Shown piece by piece: positions 39,963 through 48,702 of a DNA stretch of 64,000 nt. Both the position numbers and the translations under genes were made by a program. How positions within the stretch are numbered: the first letter of the stretch is position 1; each line of letters opens with the position of its first letter. The DNA lies in assembly GCF_005938675.2 (NCBI RefSeq), contig NZ_VCCH02000008.1, positions 62,001 through 126,000 on the forward strand. The letters are read 5' to 3'. A model generated the notes under the pieces. The model was given only the letters and a program-made list of their open reading frames with translations. It had not been told where the DNA came from and searched no databases. The stretch is from Mycobacterium sp. KBS0706. GTDB taxonomy: Bacteria; Pseudomonadota; Alphaproteobacteria; DSM-16000; Inquilinaceae.

Positions 39963-40882
39963 GTCGAGCGCGGGGCGGCGCGGGTGACCAGGCGGATGCC
40001 GAGCGCGATCGGCACCACGCCGAGCAGGTCGAGCGGCGGCACGTGCTCGCCCAGCACCGCCCAGCCGAGCAGCAGGCCGATCGGCGGCACCAGGAAGTGC
40101 AGCGCGCTGGCGGTGGAGGCGCCGAGCCGGTCCAGCATGTCGAACCACAGCAGGTAGCTGCACAGCGACACGGCGAGAGCGAGCCAGAGGAAGCCGGCCA
40201 GCAGTTCCGGCGTCCAGCGGATCGCCGAGACCGGCTCCAGCACCAGGCCCAGCGGCAGCAGTACGATTCCGGCCGCCAGGGTCTGGACCGCGGTGCCGTA
40301 CCAGAGGTCTCCGGACGGTCCGTTCGATGGCGGTGCGATCCGCTTGTACAGGATGGTGCCGGCGGACAGCGCCACCAGCGCGCCGAAGGTGAAGGCGATG
40401 CCGACCAGCCCCTCGATGCCGCCGCCGAGCCGGCTTTGCAGCACGATGCCGACGCCGACGACGCCCAGCGCCAGCCCGGCCAGCTTCGTCCGGGTCAGCC
40501 GCTCGCCCAGCAACGGCGCCGCCAGCACCGCGGTCAGCACCGGGTTCATGCTGATGATCAGCGCTGCGAAGCCGGAGGTGACGCTCTGCATCCCGAAATA
40601 GGACAGGGTGAGATAGACCGCCATGGTAACGATGCCGAGCAGGGCGAAGCGCGCCACCGCGCCGGGGCCGAGCGTCCAGCGCCGGCCCGACAGCCGGGCC
40701 AGGCCGGCCAGCACCAGTCCGGCCAGCAGGAAGCGCGTCGACAGCAGCAGGAAGGGCGGGGCATAGGTCACCGCCACCTTGGCAGCGGTGAAGGCCGAGG
40801 CCCACAGCACCACGAACAGGGCGGGGGCTCCCCAGCGAACCAGGGCGCTGCGCCCGGGGGCCGGGATCGAGACGGCGTGCAT
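39959..40882 (-). CDS. EamA/DMT family transporter
   Basis: A 307-residue membrane protein with ten predicted helices in two EamA repeats (V-L-W-A-S-A-F-T-A near the start; L-A-L-A-V-S-L-C-S-Y in the second). These are drug/metabolite-type exporters. The start at 40882 has AAGGAGAT seven bases upstream. It converges with the MocR gene, sharing a CTAG at the overlapping stops, and is divergent from the LysR gene at 40983, its likely regulator. Confidence 0.9.
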   Translation of the reverse strand: MHAVSIPAPGRSALVRWGAPALFVVLWASAFTAAKVAVTYAPPFLLLSTRFLLAGLVLAGLARLSGRRWTLGPGAVARFALLGIVTMAVYLTLSYFGMQSVTSGFAALIISMNPVLTAVLAAPLLGERLTRTKLAGLALGVVGVGIVLQSRLGGGIEGLVGIAFTFGALVALSAGTILYKRIAPPSNGPSGDLWYGTAVQTLAAGIVLLPLGLVLEPVSAIRWTPELLAGFLWLALAVSLCSYLLWFDMLDRLGASTASALHFLVPPIGLLLGWAVLGEHVPPLDLLGVVPIALGIRLVTRAAPRST

Positions 40883-40982
40883 GGTCGATCTCCTTCGGAT
40901 CGGCTGCACGATAATTGCCGGCGTGATCATTTGGAAATTCAATGATTAAATGAAGCGCAGTGGAAAATCCGATAGGTGTCCC

Positions 40983-41843
40983 ATGCTCGATCTCGACCTG
41001 CTGCGCAGCTTCGTCTCCGTGGTCGATGCCGGCGGCTTTACCCGTGCCGGCGAGCGGGTGCACCGGACGCAATCGACCGTCAGCCAGCAGATCCGCAAGC
41101 TGGAGCAGTCGGTCGGCCGGCCGCTGCTGCACCGCCAGGGGAAGGGTGTGGCGCCGACCGAGGAGGGCGAGCGGCTGCTCTTCTATGCCCGCCGCTTGCT
41201 GGCGCTGAGCGACGAGGCCGAGGATGCGCTGCGCCGGCCGGACGGGTTGGCGGTGGTGCGGGTCGGGCTGGGCGAGGATTTCGCCGCCGAGCGGCTGACC
41301 GAAGCGCTGTCCGGCCTGGCCCGGCTGCGCCCGGCGCTGCGCCTCGACGTTCGCTGCGACGCGGGGTCGGAGCTGCGCCGCGCCTTCGGCCAGGGCGAGC
41401 TGGACATCGCCGTGATCAAGCGCGATTCCGGCATCGGTACCGCCGTCGCCGCCTGGCCGGAGCGGCTGGTCTGGGTCGGCAGCCGCCGCCATGGCGTGCC
41501 GGAGGGCGACCCGGTGCCGCTGGTCGCCTATGGCCAGGGCTGCATCTACCGAGCCCGGGCGATCCACGCGCTGGAAAGCGCCGGGCGGCGCTGGCGCATC
41601 GCCTTCACCGGCTCGAACCTGCCGGCGGTGCAGGCCGCAATCGCCTGCGGCTTCGGCATCGGCATCCTGGTCGCGCGCTCGGTGCGCGACGACCTCCGCA
41701 TCCTGCGGCCGGAGGAGGGGTTCCCGCCGGTCCCGCCCAGCGAGCTCGCCGTCATGCTGCAGCCCGGCGCATCCCCGGCCGTCCGGATCGTGGCCGAGCA
41801 GCTGGCCGCGAGCTGCGCCGAGGAGCGGCCCGAGGCGGCATAA
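40983..41843 (+). CDS. LysR family transcriptional regulator
   Basis: A 286-residue LysR regulator with D-L-D-L-L-R-S-F-V-S-V-V-D-A-G-G-F-T-R-A-G and V-H-R-T-Q-S-T-V-S-Q-Q-I as helix-turn-helix. The ATG at 40983 gives the standard N-terminus. It is divergent from the EamA transporter with a 100-base A+T-rich intergenic region, the usual layout for a LysR regulator and its exporter target. Confidence 0.9.
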   Translation: MLDLDLLRSFVSVVDAGGFTRAGERVHRTQSTVSQQIRKLEQSVGRPLLHRQGKGVAPTEEGERLLFYARRLLALSDEAEDALRRPDGLAVVRVGLGEDFAAERLTEALSGLARLRPALRLDVRCDAGSELRRAFGQGELDIAVIKRDSGIGTAVAAWPERLVWVGSRRHGVPEGDPVPLVAYGQGCIYRARAIHALESAGRRWRIAFTGSNLPAVQAAIACGFGIGILVARSVRDDLRILRPEEGFPPVPPSELAVMLQPGASPAVRIVAEQLAASCAEERPEAA

Positions 41844-41846
41844 ATT

Positions 41847-41869
41847 AATTACATTATAGAAATGTAATT
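41847..41869. promoter_or_regulatory. A+T-rich palindrome upstream of ssuA
   Basis: AATTACATT-ATAGA-AATGTAATT is a perfect 9-base inverted repeat in the otherwise G+C-rich promoter region of ssuAD (41844-41961). It may be an operator for a sulfur regulator or an UP-like element. Confidence 0.5.
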
Positions 41870-41961
41870 TATAGATTAATCAACACAAGTAAATCAGAAT
41901 CGGATTGACGTACTCCACAAACGGCTGAGAGATTGTTCGTCCTGTTCAGGAGGATCGGACC

Positions 41962-42906
41962 ATGCTCTCCCGCCGCACCCTGCTGTCGACCACCCTCGCT
42001 CTGGCGGCCGCCGCGCCGCTGACAGTCCGGGCGGAGGAGGCGCCGAAGGCCATCCGCATCGGCTACCAGAAGAACGGCATCCTGCTGGTCGCCAAGACTC
42101 GCAAGTCGCTGGAGCAGCACTTCGCCCCGCAGGGCATCGCGGTCGAATGGGTCGAATTCGCCTTCGGCCCGCCGCTGCTGGAGGCGCTGAACACCGGCAG
42201 CATCGATTTCGGCGCCACCGGCGACACGCCGCCGATCTTCGCCCAGGCGGCGCAGGCCGAACTGGTCTATGCCGCGGCCCAGCCCGCGGCCGGCAAGGGT
42301 CAGGCCCTGGTGGTGCCGAAGGGGGTGGCCGTGAAGTCGGTGGCCGATGTGAAGGGTCTGCGGATCGGCGTCGGCAAGGGCTCCAGCGCCCACAACTTCC
42401 TGGTCGCGGCGCTGCAGAAGGCGGGGCTCGGCTGGCAGGACATCACCCCGGTCTACCTCGCCCCGGCCGATGCCCGTGCCGCTTTCGCCGGCGGCAGCCT
42501 GGACGCCTGGGCGATCTGGGACCCGTATTTTGCCATCGCCGAGCTGGAGGAGGGGGCGCAGGTGCTGGCCACCTCTGCCGATGTCGAGCCGCAGAACTCC
42601 TTCTTCCTCGCCTCCAAGGCATTCGCCTCGGAGCACCCCGCCGCGCTGCGCAGCCTGGTCGCGGCGCTGGGTGATGTCGGCGCCTGGGCCGAGGCCAACA
42701 AGGCCGAGGTGGCGCAGCTCTTCGCCGACGAGACCGGAATCAGCCTGGCGGCGGAGCAGCGCTCGGTCGACCGAGCCACCTTCCGGATCGGCCCTCTGAC
42801 CGAGGACATCGCCGCCCAGCAGCAGAAGATCGCCGACCGCTTCGCCGCGCTCGGGCTGATCCCGGCTCCGATCGCCATCCGCGACATCGTCTGGACCGGC
42901 GCCTGA
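41962..42906 (+). CDS. ssuA: Aliphatic sulfonate ABC transporter substrate-binding protein
   Basis: A 314-residue periplasmic protein with a signal peptide (ending V-R-A before E-E). It is of the SsuA/NMT1-like family, with I-G-Y-Q-K-N-G at the first strand, [10 protein letters not shown] in the ligand site and D-A-W-A-I-W-D-P-Y in the second lobe. It binds alkanesulfonates for sulfur supply. AGGAGG precedes the ATG. Only ssuD follows; the ssuB, ssuC and ssuE genes are not in the window. Confidence 0.92.
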   Translation: MLSRRTLLSTTLALAAAAPLTVRAEEAPKAIRIGYQKNGILLVAKTRKSLEQHFAPQGIAVEWVEFAFGPPLLEALNTGSIDFGATGDTPPIFAQAAQAELVYAAAQPAAGKGQALVVPKGVAVKSVADVKGLRIGVGKGSSAHNFLVAALQKAGLGWQDITPVYLAPADARAAFAGGSLDAWAIWDPYFAIAELEEGAQVLATSADVEPQNSFFLASKAFASEHPAALRSLVAALGDVGAWAEANKAEVAQLFADETGISLAAEQRSVDRATFRIGPLTEDIAAQQQKIADRFAALGLIPAPIAIRDIVWTGA

Positions 42907-42926
42907 CCACAGCAGGAATTTCCCTC

Positions 42927-44090
42927 ATGTCCGACACCCGCAAGCCGCTCGACCTGTTCTGGTTTATCCCGACCAGCGGCGACGGACCCTATCTCGGCAC
43001 CCAGGACCGGCACCGCCCGGCCGAGTTCCGTTATCTGCGCGAGATCGCCACCGCGGTCGACCGGCTCGGCTACACGGGTGTGCTGCTGCCCACCGGCCGC
43101 GGCTGCGAGGATGCCTGGATCACTGCCACGGCTCTGGCCACCGCGACCGAGCGGCTGCGCTTCCTGGTGGCGCTGCGCCCCGGCGTGGCCACGCCGGCCT
43201 TCTTCGCCCGCCAGGCCGCGGCGCTGGACCGGATCAGCCAGGGGCGGCTGCTGCTCAACGTCGTGGTCGGCGGCGACCCGGCCGAGCTGGCCGGCGACGG
43301 CGTCTTCCTCGACCATGACACGCGCTATGCCCAGGCGGCGGAGTTCCTGACCATCTGGCGCGGCCTGCTGGCCGGCGAGACGGTGGATTTCGACGGCGAC
43401 TTCCTGAAGGTGCAGGGCGGCAAGCTGTCCTTCCCGCCGGTGCAGCAGCCGCATCCGCCGCTGTGGTTCGGCGGTTCGTCCGACGCCGCGCTCGACCTCG
43501 CCGCTGATCAGGTCGAGACCTACCTGACCTGGGGCGAGCCCTTGGAGCAGGTGGCCGGGAAGATCGAGGCCGCCAAGGCGCGCGCGGCGGCGCGTGGCCG
43601 CACTCTGCGCTTCGGCATGCGCATCCATCTGATCGTGCGCGAGACCGAGGAGGAGGCTTGGCGCGTGGCCGAGCGGCTGATCCGCGACGTCTCCGACGAC
43701 GCCATCGCCGAGGCCCAGAAGAAGCTGGCCGAGGGTTCGGATTCGGTCGGGCAGAAGCGGATGTCGGCGCTGCATGGCGGCCGGCGCGACCGGCTGCTGG
43801 TCGGCCCGAATCTCTGGGCCGGCATCGGCTTGGTGCGGCGCGGCGCCGGCACCGCTTTGGTCGGCGACCCGGCGACGGTGGCGGCCCGGCTGCGCGAATA
43901 TCAGGATCTCGGCATCGAGACCATCATCGCCTCCGGCTACCCGCATCTGGAGGAGGCCTACAACGTCGCCGAGCTGCTGTTTCCGGCGCTTGGCATCGGC
44001 GCCGGCGGCGCGCAGGCCGGTGCGCATGAGCTGCATCCGGGCGAATTCGGCACCGGCGCCCGACGGCCGAAGCCGACTGCGGTGTCTTGA
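42927..44090 (+). CDS. ssuD: FMNH2-dependent alkanesulfonate monooxygenase
   Basis: A 387-residue bacterial-luciferase-fold enzyme that uses FMNH2 and O2 to split alkanesulfonates into aldehyde and sulfite. It aligns well with Ssu[11 protein letters not shown] near the start, G-R-G-C-E-D-A-W with the active-site-region cysteine, and the mobile-loop segment [11 protein letters not shown]. It needs a flavin reductase (SsuE), not seen here; azoR at 45394 is a different flavoprotein. It lies 20 bases after ssuA in the same operon. Confidence 0.94.
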   Translation: MSDTRKPLDLFWFIPTSGDGPYLGTQDRHRPAEFRYLREIATAVDRLGYTGVLLPTGRGCEDAWITATALATATERLRFLVALRPGVATPAFFARQAAALDRISQGRLLLNVVVGGDPAELAGDGVFLDHDTRYAQAAEFLTIWRGLLAGETVDFDGDFLKVQGGKLSFPPVQQPHPPLWFGGSSDAALDLAADQVETYLTWGEPLEQVAGKIEAAKARAAARGRTLRFGMRIHLIVRETEEEAWRVAERLIRDVSDDAIAEAQKKLAEGSDSVGQKRMSALHGGRRDRLLVGPNLWAGIGLVRRGAGTALVGDPATVAARLREYQDLGIETIIASGYPHLEEAYNVAELLFPALGIGAGGAQAGAHELHPGEFGTGARRPKPTAVS

Positions 44091-44103
44091 CGACGTCTAT
44101 ATA

Positions 44104-44132
44104 TACCCTCTCCCGTTTGGCGGGAGAGGGTA
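44104..44132. repeat. Second copy of the CTCTCCCG hairpin repeat
   Basis: TACCCTCTCCCG and CGGGAGAGGGTA form perfect 12-base arms around TTTGG. The core is the same as that at 7765-7787. It lies between convergent ssuD and the aldo/keto reductase and may terminate both. Confidence 0.75.
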
Positions 44133-44156
44133 CACCATAAGCTTTGCGGCCAGGCC

Positions 44157-45203
44157 TTACCCCTCCCGCTTGGTCCAGGCGGTCGGCTTCGGGTTGCGCT
44201 CGTCGAAGCCGGTCTGGTGCCAGTAGGGATAGGCCGGGGGGCGGTGGCTGGCATCATCCAGCAGCGCCACCTGCTCTGGAGTCAAATTCCAGCCGACGGC
44301 GCCGAGATTCTGCTTCAGCTGCTCTTCGTTGCGGGCGCCGACCACGATATTGGCCAAGGTCGGCCGCTGCAGCAGCCAGTTCAGAGCCACCTGCGGAACG
44401 GACTTCCCGGTCTCCTGCGCCACCCGGTCGAGCGCGTCGACCACGTCGTATAGGTATTCGTCGTCGACCGGCGGTCCGCCGGCGCTGCCGCCGGAGGCGA
44501 TGCGGCCCGCCCCGGCCGGCTGGCCGCGCCGGATTTTGCCGGTCAGGCGGCCCCAGCCCAGCGGGCTCCACACCATCAGCCCGACCTTCTGGTCGAGGCC
44601 GAGGGGCATCAGCTCCCACTCATAATCACGGCCGATCAGCGAGTAATAGCCCTGATAGGCGACGTAGCGCGCGAGACCGTACCGCTCCGACGTCGCCAGC
44701 GCCTTCATCAGGTGCCAGCCGGAGAAGTTGGAGGCGCCGATATAGCCGATCTTGCCGGCGCGGGTCAGGTCGTCGAGTGCGCGCAGCGTCTCGTCGATCG
44801 GCGCGATCGCGTCGAAGCCGTGCATGAAGTAGAGGTCGATATAGTCGGTGCCCAGCCGCTTCAGGCTGGCCTCGCAGGCCCGGATCAGGTGATGGCGCGA
44901 CGATCCGACATCATTCGGGCCCGATCCCATGCCGAAGGTGGCCTTGGTCGAGATCAGCACCTGGTCGCGGCGGCCCTTCAGGGCCTGGCCGAGGATCTCC
45001 TCCGACGCGCCCTGGCTGTAGACGTCGGCGGTGTCGAAGAAATTGACGCCGGCCTCCAGGCACAGATCGACCATGCGGGTGGCCTCGGCGACATCGGTGC
45101 TGCCCCAGCGCTGGAAGAACTCGTTGCCGCCGCCGAAGGTGGCGGTGCCGAAGCTGAGCACGGGAACCTTGAGGCCGGATCCGCCGAGCTGACGGTATTC
45201 CAT
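44157..45203 (-). CDS. Aldo/keto reductase
   Basis: A 348-residue NADPH-dependent reductase of the YhdN/YajO-like aldo/keto reductase group. The catalytic tetrad residues are visible as D and Y in F-D-T-A-D-V-Y, K in I-S-T-K-A-T-F, and H in Y-F-M-H-G-F-D. The physiological substrate is unknown. The ATG at 45203 begins M-E-Y-R-Q-L-G-G-S-G, the family's normal N-terminus. The 190 bases upstream to azoR hold no gene. Confidence 0.92.
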   Translation of the reverse strand: MEYRQLGGSGLKVPVLSFGTATFGGGNEFFQRWGSTDVAEATRMVDLCLEAGVNFFDTADVYSQGASEEILGQALKGRRDQVLISTKATFGMGSGPNDVGSSRHHLIRACEASLKRLGTDYIDLYFMHGFDAIAPIDETLRALDDLTRAGKIGYIGASNFSGWHLMKALATSERYGLARYVAYQGYYSLIGRDYEWELMPLGLDQKVGLMVWSPLGWGRLTGKIRRGQPAGAGRIASGGSAGGPPVDDEYLYDVVDALDRVAQETGKSVPQVALNWLLQRPTLANIVVGARNEEQLKQNLGAVGWNLTPEQVALLDDASHRPPAYPYWHQTGFDERNPKPTAWTKREG

Positions 45204-45393
45204 GCATCTCTCCGTTGGTGACGGTGTATCGGGTGTGCGGCTGCAGGCTAGCAGCTTGGGCCGCTTCCGCCAGACGGTTTGTCGCCGCGGGTCAGGCCCG
45301 CGACCTTCGCGCTCGCCACCGATCGGACCGTCACCCGGAGGCCGGGTCTCGATGTCCGGGACCGGCCGCTTCCGACCGATCCCGGAGCCCGGT

Positions 45394-46011
45394 TCACGCC
45401 GCCCGGGCCGTGATCGTCGAGACCTTGTCCAGCGCGCCGGCGACGGCCTTCTCCGCCACGTCCGGGCCATAGGCGACGCCCTCGACCGCGATCGACTCGA
45501 CATCGGTCACGCCGATGAAGCCGAGCAGATGGCGCAGATAGGGCTCCTGGAAGTCGAAGGGCTTGGCCGGTCCGTCAGAATAGACGCCGCCGCGGGCCTC
45601 GACCAGGTATACTTTCTTGCCGGTGACCAGGCCGTGCGCGCCGGTCTCGTCGTAGCGGAAGGTGACGCCGGCGCGCAGCAGGTAGTCGAACCAGCTCTTC
45701 AGCGTCGAGGCGAGGCCGAAATTGATCATCGCCGAAGCGATGACGATGGTGTCGGCGGCGAACAGCTCCTGCACCAGCGTGTCGGACAAAGCCAACGCCG
45801 CCTGCTGCGCCGGGCTGCGGGCCTCGGCGGGCAGCGCCTGGGCGGCCAGGAAATCCTCGCCGATATGGGGCAGCGGGGTCGCGGCCAGATCACGGCGGAC
45901 GACGACGCCCGGCGACTGCGCCTGCAGCCGGTCGACCAGGGCGGTGGCGACCTTGGTCGACAGCGAGGCGGCGCCGCGCGGGCTGGAGGTGACGAACAGG
46001 ATTCGGCTCAT
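45394..46011 (-). CDS. azoR: FMN-dependent NADH-azoreductase
   Basis: A 205-residue flavodoxin-fold oxidoreductase. The FMN-binding loop S-S-P-R-G-A-A-S is at 9-16, and I-A-S-A-M-I-N-F-G and V-E-A-R-G-G-V-Y match AzoR. It reduces quinones and azo compounds. It is divergent from an HxlR regulator with a palindrome between them, the common arrangement for redox-induced azoreductases. Confidence 0.93.
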   Translation of the reverse strand: MSRILFVTSSPRGAASLSTKVATALVDRLQAQSPGVVVRRDLAATPLPHIGEDFLAAQALPAEARSPAQQAALALSDTLVQELFAADTIVIASAMINFGLASTLKSWFDYLLRAGVTFRYDETGAHGLVTGKKVYLVEARGGVYSDGPAKPFDFQEPYLRHLLGFIGVTDVESIAVEGVAYGPDVAEKAVAGALDKVSTITARAA

Positions 46012-46094
46012 CGGGAACGGGTCCTCATGGTCGAGGGACAGGGGGATGGGCCGGCCGGCCAATGGAAACCCCGGGGTTGATCGGACCTTGGGGT

Positions 46095-46111
46095 AGTCAC
46101 ATTTAGTGACT
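46095..46111. promoter_or_regulatory. Candidate HxlR operator between azoR and hxlR-type gene
   Basis: AGTCAC-ATTTA-GTGACT is a perfect 6-base inverted repeat midway in the divergent intergenic region. HxlR-family dimers bind comparable palindromes. Confidence 0.7.
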
Positions 46112-46158
46112 GAGGCTAAACTGATGACTGCCCGAGAGCCGCGCAAGGAGGCACATTT

Positions 46159-46629
46159 TTGGAACCGAGCAACACCCATGACCCCGCCCGCGACCAGTGC
46201 CGGGCGATCAGCGACGTGCTGGCCCGTGTCGGCGACAAATGGACGGTGATGGTGGTCGGGTTGCTGTCGGACGGGCCGATGCGCTTCAATGAGCTGCGCC
46301 GGACCATCGGCGGTATCTCGCAGCGGATGCTGACCTTGACCCTGCGCGGGCTGGAGCGCGACGGGCTGGTGACCCGCACCGTGTTCCCGACGATCCCGCC
46401 GCGGGTGGAGTATGCGCTGACCGATCGCGGCCAGACTTTGATCGAGCCGCTGAAGGCGCTGTTCGCCTGGGCGACCGAGCACAACGGGGCGATCGAGCGG
46501 TCACGACAGGCGTTCGACGCGGCGATGCCGGGCGCCGAGGTGCCGCATCCGCCGCGCAAGGTTCCCGCTTTGGTGCGGCCGCGGCCTGCGATGTCCGACT
46601 TCGGCGCCGCGGGGCGGACCGGCCGCTAA
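46159..46629 (+). CDS. HxlR family transcriptional regulator
   Basis: A 156-residue winged-helix regulator of the HxlR family: C-R-A-I-S-D-V-L-A-R-V-G-D-K-W-T-V-M-V-V at about 14-33, then R-F-N-E-L-R-R-T-I-G-G-I-S-Q-R-M-L-T. The cysteine in D-Q-C-R may be redox active as in related quinone sensors. It starts with TTG at 46159, supported by AAGGAGG eight bases upstream. Divergent azoR is the probable target. Confidence 0.9.
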   Translation: MEPSNTHDPARDQCRAISDVLARVGDKWTVMVVGLLSDGPMRFNELRRTIGGISQRMLTLTLRGLERDGLVTRTVFPTIPPRVEYALTDRGQTLIEPLKALFAWATEHNGAIERSRQAFDAAMPGAEVPHPPRKVPALVRPRPAMSDFGAAGRTGR

Positions 46630-46648
46630 GTCCGGCGTCCAGGCAAAG

Positions 46649-46683
46649 AAAAACCCTGCCGGCTTGCGCTCGGCAGGGTTTTT
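46649..46683. terminator. Bidirectional rho-independent terminator
   Basis: Thirteen-base arms AAAAACCCTGCCG (46649-46661) and CGGCAGGGTTTTT (46671-46683) form a stem with A- and U-runs on both sides. It serves both the HxlR gene and the convergent DUF1127 gene. Confidence 0.92.
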
Positions 46684-46735
46684 CGCGACCCGGATCCGGG
46701 GGAGGAGACGGACCGGGTGCCTCCGGTCGAGCCGA

Positions 46736-46966
46736 TCACGCGGCGCGACGGATGACCGAATCTTCGTTCGCGGCGGCCACGGTCGGGCGCAGCACGGCGA
46801 CGGGGGCCGGGGCGACGTTGATGTCGCGGGCGGCGCGCGCCAGGCGCTCGGAGATGGTGCCGCGGTTCATGCCGATATCGGCCAGCAGGCGGTCATCGAG
46901 CTGCATCAGGGCAGCATAGGCACGACGACGGTCCCAGGCGGCGACAAGCTTGTTGATCAGGTTCAC
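46736..46966 (-). CDS. DUF1127 domain protein
   Basis: A 76-residue protein with the DUF1127 core R-R-R-A-Y-A-A-L-M-Q-L-D-D-R-L-L-A-D-I-G followed by an Ala/Val/Pro-rich tail. It starts with GTG at 46966, with AAGGAAATG as ribosome site; an ATG at 47062 would add 32 residues without family similarity. Its upstream region (46967-47248) contains no other gene. A perfect TGTGA-N6-TCACA site stands about 290 bases upstream. Confidence 0.82.
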   Translation of the reverse strand: MNLINKLVAAWDRRRAYAALMQLDDRLLADIGMNRGTISERLARAARDINVAPAPVAVLRPTVAAANEDSVIRRAA

Positions 46967-47248
46967 TTCAGCATTTCCTTCTTCACGTGCCGCGTCCAGC
47001 GAGGTTCGCGGCGCGGTGTGCGTTGCATCGCACGAGCCGATATATGCGCTTACCTTAGCCATGCATCCACCCCTGCTTCTCGCACCGCAGCAATGCATGG
47101 CCTGCATTGCCTGACATTTGGGCGTCGCTTCTGCCCAGCTTCTGCCTCGAACGCCGGAATTCGTCGCAATTCCGCCATAAACGCCTTCGCTGCGGTGCAA
47201 CCTGATTGGGCGGGCGCTGCTTCCGGGTTGAGCGTCGATCAATACTAA

Positions 47249-47266
47249 GTGTGATTACTATCACAC
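47249..47266. promoter_or_regulatory. Perfect CRP-type palindrome
   Basis: GTGTGAT-TACT-ATCACAC contains TGTGA-N6-TCACA (47250-47265), the full consensus core of Crp-family sites. On the minus strand a TAGTAT element (47242-47247) lies immediately downstream, so the site could overlap a promoter for the DUF1127 gene. Confidence 0.7.
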
Positions 47267-47273
47267 CCTTTTG

Positions 47274-47609
47274 ACCCGGCCGGCGGCGCTGCCGGCGCTG
47301 GATCCGGTGGGCTGGGCCGCCATGCTGTATCTCGGCGTGGTGGGCGGCGCCCTGACCTTCTACCTCTGGGTCTTCGCCCCCCGGCCGCACCACCCCGACG
47401 CGGGTGGCGATCTCGGTCACGGTCAACCCGGCCCGTGGCGGCACTGTTCGGCACGCCGGCACCGGGCGAGCCGCTGGGCTGGCCGCTGCTGGCGGGCCTC
47501 GCCGCGGTTGCGGCCGGCATCGGCCTGGCGGCGAGGGATGGCCGGCGGGCCGCGGCACCGCCGTCCGCCGCGCCGGAGCCCGCCCGCTTGCCTCAAAATC
47601 GCCTGCCTT
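47274..47609 (+). pseudogene. Decayed 3' remnant of an EamA/DMT transporter gene
   Basis: Three frames in order give a continuous EamA C-terminal half. The first reads P-V-G-W-A-A-M-L-Y-L-G-V-V-G-G-A-L-T-F-Y. After a frameshift near 47380-47390 comes T-P-T-R-V-A-I-S-V-T-V-N-P. After a second near 47424-47433 comes V-A-A-L-F-G-T, L-G-W-P-L-L-A-G-L-A-A-V and a stop at 47607. The 5' half is missing, so this is a truncated, frameshifted relic next to conserved housekeeping genes. Confidence 0.8.
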
Positions 47610-47705
47610 GAAATTGCCCCGGGGCACGGCGGCGCATGCACTGGACGGACGTGGCCGGCGATGCCATAGTCCGCGCCGTTCGGCGGCCGGGGGCCGTCAC
47701 TCGGC

Positions 47706-48107
47706 ATGTCCTTGGGATCCATGGCCTTCGATCTGACCGAATTCGGGCTCCGCACCTATCTTCGTTTCGTCACCTGGCGGCGTGGCGAACTCGTCGGCAA
47801 GGACGCCCTCGGCAACCGCTACTACCGCAGCCGCAAGGTCGCCCCGGGCGGCCGCGAGAGGCGCTGGGTGGTGTTCGACGGCGGCACGTCCGAGGCGACG
47901 CGCGTGCCGCCGGAGTGGCATGGCTGGCTGCATCACACCTTCAAGGAGCCGCCGGGCGACATCAGCCCGTTCCGCCGGCCGTGGCAGCAGCCGCCCGAGG
48001 CCAACCCGACCGGGACCGGCCACGCCTATCTGCCGCCCGGCCATCCGCTGCGCGGCAGCCACCGCGCCAAGGCGACCGGCGACTACGAGCCCTGGACGCC
48101 GACGTGA
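47706..48107 (+). CDS. NADH:ubiquinone oxidoreductase subunit NDUFA12
   Basis: A 133-residue accessory subunit of complex I (NDUFA12/B17.2 family), found in mitochondria and alphaproteobacteria. Conserved stretches are V-G-K-D-A-L-G-N-R-Y-Y, R-R-W-V-V-F-D-G, V-P-P-E-W-H-G-W-L-H and the C-terminal Y-E-P-W-T-P. It sits on the matrix/cytoplasm side of complex I. It begins a conserved cluster with mlaD, a DUF2155 gene and aat. An internal ATG at 47721 is an alternative start. Confidence 0.94.
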   Translation: MSLGSMAFDLTEFGLRTYLRFVTWRRGELVGKDALGNRYYRSRKVAPGGRERRWVVFDGGTSEATRVPPEWHGWLHHTFKEPPGDISPFRRPWQQPPEANPTGTGHAYLPPGHPLRGSHRAKATGDYEPWTPT

Positions 48108-48130
48108 TCGGGCTGGCCTGAGGAGCAGCG

Positions 48131-48694
48131 ATGCACAGGAACGTCATCGAGACGGTCATGGGTGCGGTCGTACTGGCCGTCGCCCTGGTCTTCCTGGGAT
48201 TCGCCTATACCAGCGCCAATCTCAGCTCCGCCTCGGGCTACACGCTCAAGGCCCAGTTCAACCAGGCCGACGGCGTGAATGCCGGCACCGATGTGCGGAT
48301 CGGCGGCGTCAAGGTCGGCACCGTCACCAGCGTCTCGCTGAACCCCGAGAGCTATCTGGCCGATGTCTCGCTGTCGATCGACCCGTCGGTCAAGCTGTCG
48401 CAGGACACCGCGGCGGCGATCAGCAGCGACGGGCTGCTCGGCGGCCGCAGCCTCTCGCTCAGCCCTGGCGGCCGGCCGGACGATCCGAACGGCTGGCTGA
48501 AGGATGGCGATACCATCGCCTACACCCAGTCGAATCCGAGCCTGGAGCAGCTGCTCGGCCAGGTAATCTTCAGCATCGGCCAGCTCGGCGACCGCGCCAG
48601 CACCGGTGGTACCGCCGGTGGTGCCTCCGGCGCACCGGGCCAGGAGCAGGCGCCGCAGCAGGGCAAGCCCACCGGCGGCATGTTGGGGAATTGA
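48131..48694 (+). CDS. mlaD: MlaD family phospholipid-transport substrate-binding protein
   Basis: A 187-residue protein with one N-terminal membrane helix (about 8-28) and an MCE domain (about 36-115; G-V-N-A-G-T-D-V-R-I-G-G-V-K-V-G). The tail is Gly/Gln/Pro rich. MlaD hexamers carry phospholipids between the two membranes to keep outer-membrane asymmetry. The mlaE/F genes are not adjacent, but this position beside NDUFA12 is conserved in alphaproteobacteria. Confidence 0.92.
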   Translation: MHRNVIETVMGAVVLAVALVFLGFAYTSANLSSASGYTLKAQFNQADGVNAGTDVRIGGVKVGTVTSVSLNPESYLADVSLSIDPSVKLSQDTAAAISSDGLLGGRSLSLSPGGRPDDPNGWLKDGDTIAYTQSNPSLEQLLGQVIFSIGQLGDRASTGGTAGGASGAPGQEQAPQQGKPTGGMLGN

Positions 48695-48702
48695 TCCGGA
48701 CC

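Noticed and set aside
37881..41567. A 1228-codon minus-strand frame spanning several genes.
   Set aside because: Only its last 192 codons (from 38459) form a sensible exported protein; the rest is antisense to the MocR gene or an alternative frame of the EamA gene.
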